Shown here: positions 1 through 8,771 of the stretch, in pieces | Position numbering within the stretch: position 1 is the first letter of the stretch | Layout of the letters: the number at the start of each line of letters is the position of its first letter | Source: Micromonospora sp. CP22 | GTDB lineage: Bacteria > Actinomycetota > Actinomycetes > Mycobacteriales > Micromonosporaceae | Assembly (NCBI RefSeq): GCF_009712475.1 | Contig: NZ_VCJO01000005.1 | Location: 189,850 to 253,849 of the forward strand | DNA: 64,000 nt | Direction of reading: 5' to 3' | Position numbers and translations under genes: made by a program | Notes under the pieces: model-generated | What the model saw: only the letters and a program-made list of their open reading frames with translations | Databases searched by the model: none | What the model was told of the DNA's origin: nothing

Positions 1-2517
1 TCGTCGTTCGCCGACGAGGTGACCCGGGTGGCCCGTGAGGTGGGCACCGAGGGCAACCTCGGCGGCCAGGCACAGGTACGCGGTGTCGCCGGCACCTGGC
101 GGGACCTGACCGACAACGTGAACTCGATGGCGTCGAACCTGACCAGCCAGGTGCGGAACATCGCCTCGGTCACCACGGCGGTGGCGAACGGTGATCTGTC
201 GCAGAAGATCACGGTCGACGCGCAGGGCGAGATCCTGGAGCTGAAGAACACCGTCAACACGATGGTGGACCAGTTGTCGTCGTTCGCCGACGAGGTGACC
301 CGGGTGGCCCGTGAGGTGGGTACCGAGGGCAAGCTGGGCGGTCAGGCGCAGGTCAAGGGGGTCTCCGGCACCTGGCGGGATCTGACCGAGAACGTCAACC
401 AGCTCGCCTCGACGCTGACCACCCAGCTCCGGGCGATCGCCCGGGTCTCGACCTCGGTGACCCGGGGTGACCTCACCCAGCGGATCGCGGTGAAGGCGCA
501 GGGCGAGGTCGCCGAGCTGAAGGACAACATCAACCAGATGATCGTCACCCTGCGGGAGACGACCCACAAGAACGCCGAGCAGGGCTGGCTCGACTCGAAC
601 CTCGCCCGCATCGGCGGCCTCCTCCAGGGCCAGCGCGACCTCGGCGAGGTCTGCCGGATGATCATGCAGGAGGTGACGCCGCTGGTCGACGCGCAGCTGG
701 GTGCCTTCTTCCTGATGGACAACTCCGAGGGAGTGATGCGGCTGCGGCTGACCGCCTCGTACGGCTATGTCTCCCGAGGGCATGACGTGACCTTCGGTCC
801 GGGCGAGGGGCTGGTCGGTCAGGCGGCGCTGTCCCGGCGCACCATCCGGGTCGGTGCCGTACCGGACGGTCGGATCACGTTGCGCTCCGGGTTGGCCGAC
901 ACGCCACCGGCGGATCTGGTGGTGCTGCCCGTGCTGTTCGAGGGCGAGATGCTCGGCGTGATCGAGTTCGCCACCGTGAAGCCCTTCTCCGAGTTGCACC
1001 TGTCGTTCCTGGAGCGGCTGGTCTCCACCATCGGCATCGCGGTGAACACCATCCAGGCGAACCGGCGTACGGAGGAGCTGCTCGCCCAGTCGCAGCGGCT
1101 GGCGCACGAGTTGCAGGAGCAGTCGGCGGAGTTGCAGCGGACCAACGCCGAACTCGAGGAGAAGGCCAAGCTGCTGTCGGAGCAGAAGGCGAACATCGAG
1201 ACCCAGAACCGCGAGATCGAACTGGCCCGGCTCGGCCTGGAGGACAAGGCGCAGCAGCTCACCCGGGCCTCGGCGTACAAGTCGGAGTTCCTGGCGAACA
1301 TGAGCCACGAACTGCGTACGCCGCTTAACTCGTTGTTGCTGTTGGCCCGGCTGCTGATGGAGAACTCGGAGCAGAACCTCACGCCGAAGCAGATCGAGTT
1401 CGCCCGTACGATCCACGGCTCCGGGTCCGATCTGTTGCGCCTGATCGACGACATCCTGGACCTGTCCAAGATCGAGGCCGGCCGGATGGACGTCGAGCCG
1501 ACCGAGGTCCGGTTCACCGAGATCTGCAACTACGTGGAGCAGGCGTTCGCGCCGCAGGCCGAGGAGAAGGGCCTGGACTTCCAGGTGAGCATCGGCGAGG
1601 ACCTGCCGCCGGTGGTGGTGACCGACGCGCAGCGGCTCCAGCAGATCCTGCGCAACCTGTTGTCCAACGCGGTCAAGTTCACCGACACCGGCGCGGTGGA
1701 GCTGCGCATCTCCCGGGCGCCGGAGCACGCGGTGTTCGACGTGCCGGCGCTGATCAACGCCCGGCAGGTGATCGCCTTCACGGTGGTCGACACCGGGATC
1801 GGCATCTCCGACGACAAGCTGTCGCTGATCTTCGAGGCGTTCCAGCAGGCGGACGGGACCACCAGCCGCCGCTACGGCGGTACCGGGCTGGGGCTGTCGA
1901 TCAGCCGCGATCTGGCCCGGTTGATCGGCGGGACGATCACCGTCGCCGCGGCACCCGGGCAGGGTTCGACGTTCACCCTCTACCTGCCCGACGTGTTGGC
2001 CCCGGACGCGGTGGTGGCGCCCGCGCCGCCGTCGCCGCAGCGGGCGGGCCTGCCGGCGTCGTTGTTGATGCCGCCGATGGAGTTGCTGTCGGAGGCGCCC
2101 GAGGCGCCGAAGACCCGGCAACTGGACGGCTCCACCGTGCTGATCGTCGACGACGACGTGCGTAACGTCTTCGCGTTGACCAGCGCGCTCGAACTGCACG
2201 GCATGACGGTGCTGTACGCCGACAACGGCACAGATGGCGTCCGGCTGTTGGCTGAGCACCCAGAAGTCGATATCGTCCTGATGGATGCCATGATGCCCGA
2301 TCAGGACGGATACGAGACGACTCGGCAGATCAGACGTAACCACCGGTTCGCGGACCTGCCGATCGTGTTCCTGACCGCGAAGGCGATGCCGGGGGACCGG
2401 GAGTCGGCGATCGCGGCCGGAGCCAGCGACTACATCACCAAGCCGGTCGACCTGGACCAGCTGATCGAGCTGATGGGCACCTGGATCAGTGGCAGCCGTA
2501 CCGAGGAGGGCTCGTGA
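1..2517 (+). CDS. Hybrid sensor histidine kinase, tandem HAMP-GAF-HisKA-HATPase-REC (5' partial)
   Basis: The frame is open from base 1, so the true start and any N-terminal input region lie outside the window. Visible order: tandem HAMP units (codons 1 to about 185, 92-codon period), a GAF domain (about 200-345), a long Glu/Gln-rich coiled coil (about 355-425), HisKA with phospho-acceptor His in [11 protein letters not shown] (His codon at 1306-1308), HATPase with N box (NLLSNAVKF), G1 (DTGIGI) and G2 (GGTGLGLS), then a C-terminal receiver with VDDD and Asp in LMDAMMP (2284-2286). No membrane segment is visible. It overlaps the next gene by GTGA, so the two are probably co-translated. The layout resembles Streptomyces OsaA-type osmoadaptation kinases, which also pair with a receiver-only regulator; that link is inference from architecture. 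Confidence 0.93.
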   Translation, partial: SSFADEVTRVAREVGTEGNLGGQAQVRGVAGTWRDLTDNVNSMASNLTSQVRNIASVTTAVANGDLSQKITVDAQGEILELKNTVNTMVDQLSSFADEVTRVAREVGTEGKLGGQAQVKGVSGTWRDLTENVNQLASTLTTQLRAIARVSTSVTRGDLTQRIAVKAQGEVAELKDNINQMIVTLRETTHKNAEQGWLDSNLARIGGLLQGQRDLGEVCRMIMQEVTPLVDAQLGAFFLMDNSEGVMRLRLTASYGYVSRGHDVTFGPGEGLVGQAALSRRTIRVGAVPDGRITLRSGLADTPPADLVVLPVLFEGEMLGVIEFATVKPFSELHLSFLERLVSTIGIAVNTIQANRRTEELLAQSQRLAHELQEQSAELQRTNAELEEKAKLLSEQKANIETQNREIELARLGLEDKAQQLTRASAYKSEFLANMSHELRTPLNSLLLLARLLMENSEQNLTPKQIEFARTIHGSGSDLLRLIDDILDLSKIEAGRMDVEPTEVRFTEICNYVEQAFAPQAEEKGLDFQVSIGEDLPPVVVTDAQRLQQILRNLLSNAVKFTDTGAVELRISRAPEHAVFDVPALINARQVIAFTVVDTGIGISDDKLSLIFEAFQQADGTTSRRYGGTGLGLSISRDLARLIGGTITVAAAPGQGSTFTLYLPDVLAPDAVVAPAPPSPQRAGLPASLLMPPMELLSEAPEAPKTRQLDGSTVLIVDDDVRNVFALTSALELHGMTVLYADNGTDGVRLLAEHPEVDIVLMDAMMPDQDGYETTRQIRRNHRFADLPIVFLTAKAMPGDRESAIAAGASDYITKPVDLDQLIELMGTWISGSRTEEGS

Positions 2518-3071
2518 CCCAGATGGCCAAGGCGTTGCTGGTCGATGATCGCCGGGAGAACCTGATGGCCCTGGAGGCTATCCTCCAGGGCCTGCCGGTG
2601 CAGTCGGTCGCCGTGGAGAGCGGTGAGGCGGCGCTGAAGCAGCTGCTGGTGGACGACTTCGCGGTGATCCTGCTGGATGCCCAGATGCCGGACATGGACG
2701 GGTTCGAGACGGCCAGCCACATCAAGCGGCGGGAGCGCACCCGACACGTACCGATCATCTTTCTGACCGCCGCCGACCGGGACGCCCAGCTGGCCCTGCG
2801 GGGCTACGCGGCGGGTGCGGTGGATTACCTCACCAAGCCCTTCGACCCGTGGGTGCTGCGGGCCAAGGTCTCCGTCTTCGTCGAGCTGTGGACGAAGACC
2901 CGCCAGTTGGCCGCGCAGTCGGAGATGGTGCGCGAGCGTGATGCCCAGTGGCGGCTGTTGACCGAGGCGGTCGACGAGGCCACGTCGCTGCTGCGCGGCG
3001 ACGACCCGGAGGCGCGGGCCCGCGCGGTGGCTCTCCTCGAACAGGCGCGCTGGGGGACCACCCCCGACTGA
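2514..3071 (+). CDS. Response regulator, receiver plus C-terminal helical region without a DNA-binding domain
   Basis: 185 residues from a GTG that overlaps the kinase stop; an in-frame ATG at 2523 is an alternative. Receiver hallmarks are present: acidic pair in LLVDDRREN, phospho-acceptor Asp in LLDAQMPDMDG, and the Lys of YLTKPF. After about residue 125 comes a charged helix-rich tail (TRQLAAQSEMVRERDAQWR), probably coiled coil, and no helix-turn-helix. It therefore most likely works by protein contact rather than as a transcription factor. Partner: the upstream hybrid kinase. The STAS gene just downstream on the other strand suggests, but does not prove, a link to sigma-factor control. 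Similar to OsaB-type regulators in layout. Confidence 0.92.
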   Translation: MTQMAKALLVDDRRENLMALEAILQGLPVQSVAVESGEAALKQLLVDDFAVILLDAQMPDMDGFETASHIKRRERTRHVPIIFLTAADRDAQLALRGYAAGAVDYLTKPFDPWVLRAKVSVFVELWTKTRQLAAQSEMVRERDAQWRLLTEAVDEATSLLRGDDPEARARAVALLEQARWGTTPD

Positions 3072-3077
3072 GTCGGG

Positions 3078-3413
3078 TCAGATCGTGGTGGCGTCGTTAC
3101 GGACCATCAGGGCGCTCCGCAGGCCGGTGATGTCCAGGACGCGCAGCAGGAACTCGCCGACATTGGTCAGGATCAGCAGGCTCTGCGCGTGGCTGGCCTT
3201 GCGACTGAGGACGACCAGGGTGCCCAGGCCCTGCGAGTCGCAGAAGGTCACGCCGCCGAGGTCGAGGACGATCCGGGGCGGCGGCTCGGTGAGAACTTCA
3301 TTGACAACGGTCGATAGTTGGGCGGCCGTTTGCATGTCGATCTCACCGGCAAGGCGCAGCACAGCTTCGTCGCCCGTCCGGTGTACGGTGATGGACAGTT
3401 CGGCACGATCCAC
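3078..3413 (-). CDS. STAS-domain anti-sigma factor antagonist
   Basis: 111 residues, GTG start, convergent with the response regulator (6 nt apart). The whole protein is one STAS domain: an N-terminal beta segment (LSITVHRTGDEAVLRLAGEI), DMQTAAQL, and the conserved VTFCDSQGLGTLV loop. The Ser after Asp in that loop is where SpoIIAA/RsbV proteins are phosphorylated by a cognate anti-sigma kinase; the usual second Ser is Gln here. Family role: the dephosphorylated form binds the anti-sigma factor and frees an alternative sigma factor. No anti-sigma kinase or sigma gene is in the window, so the partner is unknown. Confidence 0.9.
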   Translation of the reverse strand: MDRAELSITVHRTGDEAVLRLAGEIDMQTAAQLSTVVNEVLTEPPPRIVLDLGGVTFCDSQGLGTLVVLSRKASHAQSLLILTNVGEFLLRVLDITGLRSALMVRNDATTI

Positions 3414-3552
3414 CGGGTCAGCCTATCGCGATCTCGGTCGCCCGGCCCGTCGAGGCGTGCCGTCCCCCCGCAGCGTGCTGGGGGTGAGCCCGGTAACCCT
3501 GGGCTGGGGTGCCTGCCAATCCACCGCCGGTCGCTGACACAATGGCGACATC

Positions 3553-4890
3553 GTGACCGAGGTGTTTACTGCCGGATCCGACCGTTACCCGGTCGACGCG
3601 CCGGCCTCAGCGGCCCTGTTCGACCGCGCCTGCGCCATCGTGCCGGGTGGGGTGAACTCACCTGTGCGCGCCTTCCGTGCGGTCGGCGGCACACCACGCT
3701 TCATGGTCCGGGGCGAGGGGCCCTGGCTGCACGACGCGGACGGTCGCCGCTACGTCGACCTGGTCTGCTCGTGGGGGCCGTTGATCCTCGGCCACGCCCA
3801 TCCCGAGGTGGTCGCGGCCGTGCAGGCCGCCGCCGCGCACGGCACCAGCTTCGGTACGCCCACCCCGGGCGAGGTCGAGTTGGCTGACGAGATCGTCGCG
3901 CGTACCCCGGTCGAGCAGGTCCGGCTGGTCAACTCGGGCACCGAGGCGACCATGTCGGCGATCCGCCTGGCCCGGGGCTACACCGGCCGCTCGAAGATCA
4001 TCAAGTTCGCCGGCTGCTACCACGGGCACGTGGACGCGCTGCTGGCCGCCGCCGGTTCCGGCGTGGCCACGCTCGGACTGCCCGACTCGCCGGGGGTCAC
4101 CGGCGCGGCGGCCAGCGAGACCATCGTGCTGCCGTACAACGACGTGACCGCCGTCGAGGCGGCCTTCGCCGCCGAGGGCCAGCACATCGCCGCGGTGATC
4201 ACCGAGGCAGCTCCGGGCAACATGGGTGTGGTCGCACCCCGCGACGGGTTCAACGCACGACTGGCCCGGATCGCGCACGCGCACGGCGCGCTGCTCATCG
4301 TCGACGAGGTGATGACCGGGTTCCGGGTCTCCCGCTCCGGCTGGCACGGGCTCGACCCGGTCGAGGCGGACCTGTGGACGTACGGCAAGGTCATGGGGGG
4401 TGGCCTGCCCGCAGCGGCGTTCGGCGGGCGCGCGGAGATCATGTCGCGACTGGCGCCCGCTGGCCCCGTCTACCAGGCGGGCACCCTCTCCGGGAACCCA
4501 CTGGCCTGCGCGGCCGGGCTGACCACGCTGCGGCTCGCCGACGACGCCCTCTACCGCAGGCTGGACGAGACCGCCGCCACGGTGGGCAAGCTGGTCACCG
4601 ACGCGTTGGCCGCCGCCGGGGTCCCACACCGGCTCTCGTACGCGGGCAACATGTTCTCGATCTTCTTCACCGACGCCGACGTGGTCGACTACGACAGCGC
4701 CCGCACCCAGCAGGTGCCGGCGTTCAAGGCGTTCTTCCACTCGATGCTCGCTGCCGGGGTCTACCTCCCGCCGAGCGCGTTCGAGTCCTGGTTCGTCTCG
4801 GCGGCGATCGACGACGCCGCCCTGGAACAGGTCGCCGGCGCGCTGCCCGCAGCGGCCAACGCGGCGGCAGCGGCAAGCCACGGGGGGTAG
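3553..4890 (+). CDS. hemL: Glutamate-1-semialdehyde 2,1-aminomutase
   Basis: 445 residues, GTG start, usual family length. Converts glutamate-1-semialdehyde to 5-aminolevulinate, the C5 entry to haem, sirohaem and cobalamin synthesis. Seen: the N-terminal [11 protein letters not shown] signature, the PLP-proximal [16 protein letters not shown] segment, [10 protein letters not shown], and the PLP-binding Lys in [10 protein letters not shown]. It heads a haem and cytochrome c maturation cluster whose order (hemL, phosphatase, thioredoxin, ccdA, resB, ccsB) is also found in mycobacteria. No clear Shine-Dalgarno precedes the GTG, so a leaderless or very short-leader mRNA is possible. Two repeat-encoded mini-ORFs follow the stop. 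Confidence 0.97.
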   Translation: MTEVFTAGSDRYPVDAPASAALFDRACAIVPGGVNSPVRAFRAVGGTPRFMVRGEGPWLHDADGRRYVDLVCSWGPLILGHAHPEVVAAVQAAAAHGTSFGTPTPGEVELADEIVARTPVEQVRLVNSGTEATMSAIRLARGYTGRSKIIKFAGCYHGHVDALLAAAGSGVATLGLPDSPGVTGAAASETIVLPYNDVTAVEAAFAAEGQHIAAVITEAAPGNMGVVAPRDGFNARLARIAHAHGALLIVDEVMTGFRVSRSGWHGLDPVEADLWTYGKVMGGGLPAAAFGGRAEIMSRLAPAGPVYQAGTLSGNPLACAAGLTTLRLADDALYRRLDETAATVGKLVTDALAAAGVPHRLSYAGNMFSIFFTDADVVDYDSARTQQVPAFKAFFHSMLAAGVYLPPSAFESWFVSAAIDDAALEQVAGALPAAANAAAAASHGG

Positions 4891-4892
4891 CG

Positions 4893-5010
4893 GTGAGCGC
4901 GAGGAGTGAGCCGGTTTTGCGAGCCCCGCAGTCGCGAACAAGGGGGCAGCGGTGAGCGCGAGGAGTGAGCCGGTTTTGCGAGCCCCGCAGTCGCGAACAA
5001 GGGGGCAGCG
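4893..5010 (+). repeat. Two tandem identical 59-bp units, each a GTG-started mini-ORF leading into the next gene
   Basis: Units at 4893-4951 and 4952-5010 appear identical and fill the gap between hemL and the phosphatase gene. Each begins GTGAGCGCGAGGAGTGAGC and ends AAGGGGGCAGCG, i.e. a Shine-Dalgarno-like run five bases before the next GTG. Read from its GTG, each unit encodes VSARSEPVLRAPQSRTRGQR. The first stops at TGA 4953-4955, overlapping the GTG of unit 2 (4952). The second stops at 5012-5014, overlapping the phosphatase GTG (5011). Related units occur at 51943, 54382 and 63583. Confidence 0.9.
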
Positions 5011-5658
5011 GTGAGCAAGACGGTGGTCCACGTGCTTCGGCACGGCGAGGTACACAACCCGGACGGCATCCTCTACGGCCGGCTGCCCGGTTTCCGGCTC
5101 AGTGAGCTGGGTGTCCAGATGGCCAAGGCCGCCGCGCAGGGGCTCGCCGACCGCGAGGTCGTGCACATCGCGGCCAGCCCGCTGGAACGCGCCCAGCAGA
5201 CCGCCGAGCCGATCGCCGCCCAGTTCCGGCTACCGGTGGGGGTGGACGAGCGGCTGATCGAGAGCGCCAACTGGTTCGAGGGCAAGAAGGTCTCGCCCGG
5301 CGACGGCTCCTTCCGCGACCCCCGTAACTGGTGGGTGTTGCGCGACCCGGTCACCCCGTCCTGGGGTGAGGCGTACCGGGCCATCGCCGAGCGGATGTTC
5401 GCCGCGCTGCACGCCGCCCGGGTCGCCGCCGAGGGCCGCGAGGCCGTCCTGGTCTCGCACCAGCTGCCGATCTGGACGCTGCGCCGCTACGTCGAGCGCA
5501 AGCGACTGTGGCACGACCCGCGCCGTCGGCAGTGCGGGCTGGCCTCACTCACCACCTTCCACTTCGACGGTGCGAAGATCGTCGGCATCGGCTACTCCGA
5601 ACCGGCCGCGCACCTGGTGGCCATGTCGGCGACCGCACGGACGGCCAAGGGAGCCTGA
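5011..5658 (+). CDS. Histidine phosphatase family protein (phosphoglycerate mutase-like)
   Basis: 215 residues from GTG. The catalytic RHG motif lies at the N-terminus (HVLRHGEVHNPDG), with the partner Arg and Glu region in SPLERAQQTAEPIA and the second catalytic His in VLVSHQLPIW. Branch-2 phosphatases of this kind act on small phosphorylated compounds; the substrate here is unknown. Genes of this family sit in the same slot between hemL and the cytochrome c maturation genes in other actinobacteria. Its start is set by the preceding repeat, which supplies AAGGGGG five bases upstream of GTG. The stop is 1 nt from the next gene's ATG. Confidence 0.93.
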   Translation: MSKTVVHVLRHGEVHNPDGILYGRLPGFRLSELGVQMAKAAAQGLADREVVHIAASPLERAQQTAEPIAAQFRLPVGVDERLIESANWFEGKKVSPGDGSFRDPRNWWVLRDPVTPSWGEAYRAIAERMFAALHAARVAAEGREAVLVSHQLPIWTLRRYVERKRLWHDPRRRQCGLASLTTFHFDGAKIVGIGYSEPAAHLVAMSATARTAKGA

Positions 5659-5659
5659 G

Positions 5660-6232
5660 ATGGGCGTCCGGAGGGTGGCCGTCGGTCTGCTTGCCACCGC
5701 GACCACCGCGCTGCTGCTGACCGGCTGCACCGACGGGCGAGAGTCCGCCTGCGACAGCGTCGGCGGCATCGTCGAGTGCGCCCCGGAGCAGCGCTCCGCC
5801 GCCCCGAAGATCGCCGGTGAGCTGCTGGCGGGTGGGTCCTACGACGTGGCCGGTCAGCGGGGCCAGGTCGTCGTGGTCAACTTCTGGGGTTCCTGGTGCG
5901 CGCCGTGCCGGGCCGAGGCCGACGACCTGGAGCGCACGTACCAGGCGACGAAGGACTCCGGGGTCACCTTCCTCGGCATCAACGTGCAGGACAATCGGGA
6001 CAAGGCGCTCGCCTTCGAGGAGGGCCGGGTCAGCTACCCGAGCATCTTCGACCCGGGCAGCCGGCTCGCCCTCGACATGGACATCCCGCCGAACACCATC
6101 CCGGCCACGGTCGTGCTCGACCGGCAGGGCCGGATCGCCACGGTGATCAGGGCTGCGGTACGGCAGGAAGGGCTGCAACCCATCGTCGAGCGGATCGCCG
6201 CCGAGTCGCCCGCGCCGACCGGTCAACGCTGA
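5660..6232 (+). CDS. TlpA/ResA-like thiol-disulfide oxidoreductase lipoprotein
   Basis: 190 residues. Start chosen at ATG 5660 because it gives a lipoprotein signal (hydrophobic LLATATTALLLTGC, lipobox Cys about residue 23) and lies next to the previous stop. The thioredoxin fold carries the CxxC active site in FWGSWCAPCRAEAD. Expected role: extracytoplasmic reductant that keeps apocytochrome c haem-binding cysteines reduced, receiving electrons from CcdA, whose gene follows with a stop/start overlap (TGATG). Context with ResB and CcsB supports system II cytochrome c maturation. Confidence 0.95.
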   Translation: MGVRRVAVGLLATATTALLLTGCTDGRESACDSVGGIVECAPEQRSAAPKIAGELLAGGSYDVAGQRGQVVVVNFWGSWCAPCRAEADDLERTYQATKDSGVTFLGINVQDNRDKALAFEEGRVSYPSIFDPGSRLALDMDIPPNTIPATVVLDRQGRIATVIRAAVRQEGLQPIVERIAAESPAPTGQR

Positions 6233-7119
6233 TGGGTGCGACCTTCGGCCAACTCGCCGAGTCCGGCCCGTTGCTGCTCGCGGTGGGCGCGGCAGCCCTG
6301 GCCGGTCTGGTCAGCTTCCTCTCCCCCTGCGTGCTGCCGCTGATGCCCGGATACCTGTCGTACGTCACCGGCCTGGCCGGCACCGACCTCGAAGGCCGAA
6401 GTGTAAGGAAGGGCCCCCCGTTAACGCCTCCGGTAGAGGAGGGGGCCCTTCCTAACACGTCCGGCGGCGGGGAGCAGGTGGGTGGTGGCCGGGTCGGCAC
6501 GGCGGTACGGCCGGAAACCCGGGTCGCCCCGGCGGTGAAGGGTCGGGTGCTGGCCGGGACGCTGCTGTTCATCGCGGGCTTCACCGTCGTGTTCACCGCC
6601 ACCGCCGTCCTATTCAGCGGGTTCGGTCGGGTCTTCTTCGAGCACGAACGGACGTTGGAGATCGTCGTCGGTGGGCTCGTCGTCGTGCTCGGCCTGGGCT
6701 ACCTCGGCGTGCTGCCCGGGTTCCAGCGGGAGTTCCGGATCAACCGGCTGCCCGCCGCCGGTCTGCTCGGCGCGCCGGTGCTCGGTGCGGTGTTCGCCCT
6801 GAGTTGGGTTCCGTGCACCGGGCCCACGCTGGCCGCCGTGCTCGGCATGGCCACCACCAGCGGCCAGACCGACCGGGCGGTGGTGCTGGCCGTGGCGTAC
6901 TGCCTCGGGTTGGGGCTTCCGTTCGTCGTCTTCGGGCTGGGCTTCAACCGGTTGCTCGGGGTGTTCCGCACGGTGCGTCGACACAGTCGTTGGGTCACCC
7001 GGATCGGCGGTGCGCTGCTGATCCTGATCGGGCTGGCGCTGCTCACCGGTGGCTGGACCAACGTGGTGATCTGGTTGCAGACCACCGTCGGGGTGGGCAG
7101 CTTCGAGGTGGGCATCTGA
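6232..7119 (+). CDS. ccdA: CcdA-type cytochrome c biogenesis membrane protein with a repeat-derived loop
   Basis: 295 residues, ATG overlapping the previous stop. Membrane protein that passes electrons from cytoplasmic thioredoxin to extracytoplasmic thiol carriers. Both conserved redox Cys are visible: about residue 33 (SFLSPCVLPLMPGY) and about residue 195 (LSWVPCTGPTL), with about six hydrophobic helices. The loop after the first helix is unusually long: residues about 57-76 (6401-6458) are encoded by a palindromic intergenic-type repeat, followed by more low-complexity residues. The reading frame stays intact and both helices flanking the loop look normal, so the gene is probably functional. 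Confidence 0.95.
   Translation: MGATFGQLAESGPLLLAVGAAALAGLVSFLSPCVLPLMPGYLSYVTGLAGTDLEGRSVRKGPPLTPPVEEGALPNTSGGGEQVGGGRVGTAVRPETRVAPAVKGRVLAGTLLFIAGFTVVFTATAVLFSGFGRVFFEHERTLEIVVGGLVVVLGLGYLGVLPGFQREFRINRLPAAGLLGAPVLGAVFALSWVPCTGPTLAAVLGMATTSGQTDRAVVLAVAYCLGLGLPFVVFGLGFNRLLGVFRTVRRHSRWVTRIGGALLILIGLALLTGGWTNVVIWLQTTVGVGSFEVGI
6401..6458 (-). repeat. Palindromic repeat (GTTAGGAAGGG family), copy A, inside ccdA
   Basis: On the + strand it reads GTGTAAGGAAGGGCCCCCC at the left and GGGGGCCCTTCCTAACAC at the right: imperfect inverted arms of about 18 nt around GTTAACGCCTCCGGTAGAG. Reverse-complemented it matches copies at 13304-13359 and 15793-15846, including the internal TACCGGAGGCGTTA. It lies in frame within ccdA and encodes the extra loop. 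Confidence 0.88.
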
Positions 7120-8771
7120 TGACCAGAGTCGACGACCGGCCGGTCACCCCGGCCGAAGCGCCCCGGCGACGCAGCAATCCGCTGCTCGCCCTGCTGCGCA
7201 ACTCGTGGCGGCAGCTGACCAGCATGCGTACCGCGTTGGTGTTGCTCTTCCTGCTCGCGGTCGCCGCGATCCCCGGTTCGGTGCTGCCGCAGCGGGGGGT
7301 GAACCCGGAGGACGTCCGCGACTTCTACGCCGCGAACCCGGAGCTCGCCCCGGTGCTGGACCGGATCGGCGCGTTCGAGGCGTTCAGCTCGGTCTGGTTC
7401 TCCGCGATCTACCTGCTGCTGTTCACCTCGCTGATCGGGTGCATCACGCCCCGGCTGCGCGACCACGTCCGGGCGCTGCGGGCCCGCCCACCGGCGGTGC
7501 CGAAGCGGCTGGAGCGGCTGCCGCAACACGCGGTGGTGCCCGCGCCCGAGGGCGGCGCGGCGGCGGTCGCCGAGACGCTGCGGCGACGGCGGTGGCGGGT
7601 GGCGGTACGCGGCGACGAGGTCTCCGCCGAGAAGGGCTACCTCAAGGAGACCGGCAACCTGATCTTCCACACCTCGATGGTGCTGGTGTTGATCGGCGTC
7701 GCGCTCGGCTCCTGGTACGGCTGGCACGGCAACCGGCTGCTCGTCGCCGGCCCGGACGGCGTCTTCTGCAACACCCGCCAGCAGTACGCCGAGGTGAAGC
7801 TCGGCCCCCGCGTCGGCGACAACCTGCCCCGGTTCTGCATGCAGTTGGACGAGTTCGACGCGCAGTTCCTGCCGAACGGCCAGGCGTCCTCGTTCAACGC
7901 GAAGGTGACCGTGGACGAGGACGGCGGCGCGCCACGCCAGGCCGAGTTCTCGGTCAACGCGCCGCTGCGCCTCGACGGCGCGAACGTCTACCTGCTCGGC
8001 CACGGCTACGCCCCGGTGATCCGCTACACCGACCGCTTCGGTCGGAGCCAGACCAGCGCGGTGCCGTTCCTCTCCACCGGCGACATCGGGCTGACCGGTG
8101 AGGGGCTGGCCGCCTTCCCGGACGCCAACGTCGACCCGGCCAGCGGCGAGCGGAACCCGGATCTCCAGGTGGCCTTCTCCGGGCTCTACCTGCCGACCGC
8201 GCCGCAGGAGCCGCCGTTCACCCGGTCCGAGCACCCGACCGAGCAGAATCCGCTGCTCGACCTGATCGCGTACCGGGGGAACCTGGGGCTTGACGCCGGT
8301 ATCCCGGGCTCGATCTACCAACTCGACGAGCGGCAGCTGCGCAACGGCCGGCTCACCGAAATCGGTGCGAAGCAACTGCGGGTCGGCGAGAGCTGGACGT
8401 TGGACGACGGCACGCGCGTCGAGTTCGTGGGCACGGAACGGTACATCGTGCTGTCGGTGCGTCACGACCCCGGCACGATGCTGCTGCTGGTCAGCTCCAT
8501 CGGGCTGGTGCTGGGTTTGATGGGCTCGCTCTTCGTCCGGCGGCGGCGGGTCTTCGTCCGGCTGCGGCCCGCTGGTCAGGGCGACCCCGGGAGTGGATCT
8601 CCGACAAGCGGTAGTAGTTTGGTCGAGGTGGCTGGTCTGCCGCGTACCGAACATCCCGGCTTCGCCGCCGAGTTCGCCCAACTGGTCGCCGCGGTCAGCG
8701 CCGGCGGGCGATCCGGCGACGCCGGCACCGACCAGGGCGCGCCGGCCCGGTCGCGGGAAGGAGCCGAGTGA
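7119..8771 (+). CDS. resB: ResB-like cytochrome c biogenesis protein
   Basis: 550 residues; ATG 7119 overlaps the ccdA stop. ResB family: N-terminal membrane segments (LALLLFLLAVAAIPGSVLPQR type, then FSAIYLLLFTSLIGCITPRL), a third near residue 190 (MVLVLIGVALGSWYGW), a large extracytoplasmic domain and a C-terminal helix (MLLLVSSIGLVLGLMGSLF). The motif SVLPQRGVNP is typical. With CcsB it forms the system II synthetase that carries haem across the membrane and attaches it to apocytochrome c. It ends in an overlap with ccsB. Confidence 0.95.
   Translation: MTRVDDRPVTPAEAPRRRSNPLLALLRNSWRQLTSMRTALVLLFLLAVAAIPGSVLPQRGVNPEDVRDFYAANPELAPVLDRIGAFEAFSSVWFSAIYLLLFTSLIGCITPRLRDHVRALRARPPAVPKRLERLPQHAVVPAPEGGAAAVAETLRRRRWRVAVRGDEVSAEKGYLKETGNLIFHTSMVLVLIGVALGSWYGWHGNRLLVAGPDGVFCNTRQQYAEVKLGPRVGDNLPRFCMQLDEFDAQFLPNGQASSFNAKVTVDEDGGAPRQAEFSVNAPLRLDGANVYLLGHGYAPVIRYTDRFGRSQTSAVPFLSTGDIGLTGEGLAAFPDANVDPASGERNPDLQVAFSGLYLPTAPQEPPFTRSEHPTEQNPLLDLIAYRGNLGLDAGIPGSIYQLDERQLRNGRLTEIGAKQLRVGESWTLDDGTRVEFVGTERYIVLSVRHDPGTMLLLVSSIGLVLGLMGSLFVRRRRVFVRLRPAGQGDPGSGSPTSGSSLVEVAGLPRTEHPGFAAEFAQLVAAVSAGGRSGDAGTDQGAPARSREGAE

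Noticed and set aside
6401..6458. ccdA as a pseudogene broken by an insertion
   Set aside because: The frame stays open, and both redox Cys and all helices are intact.
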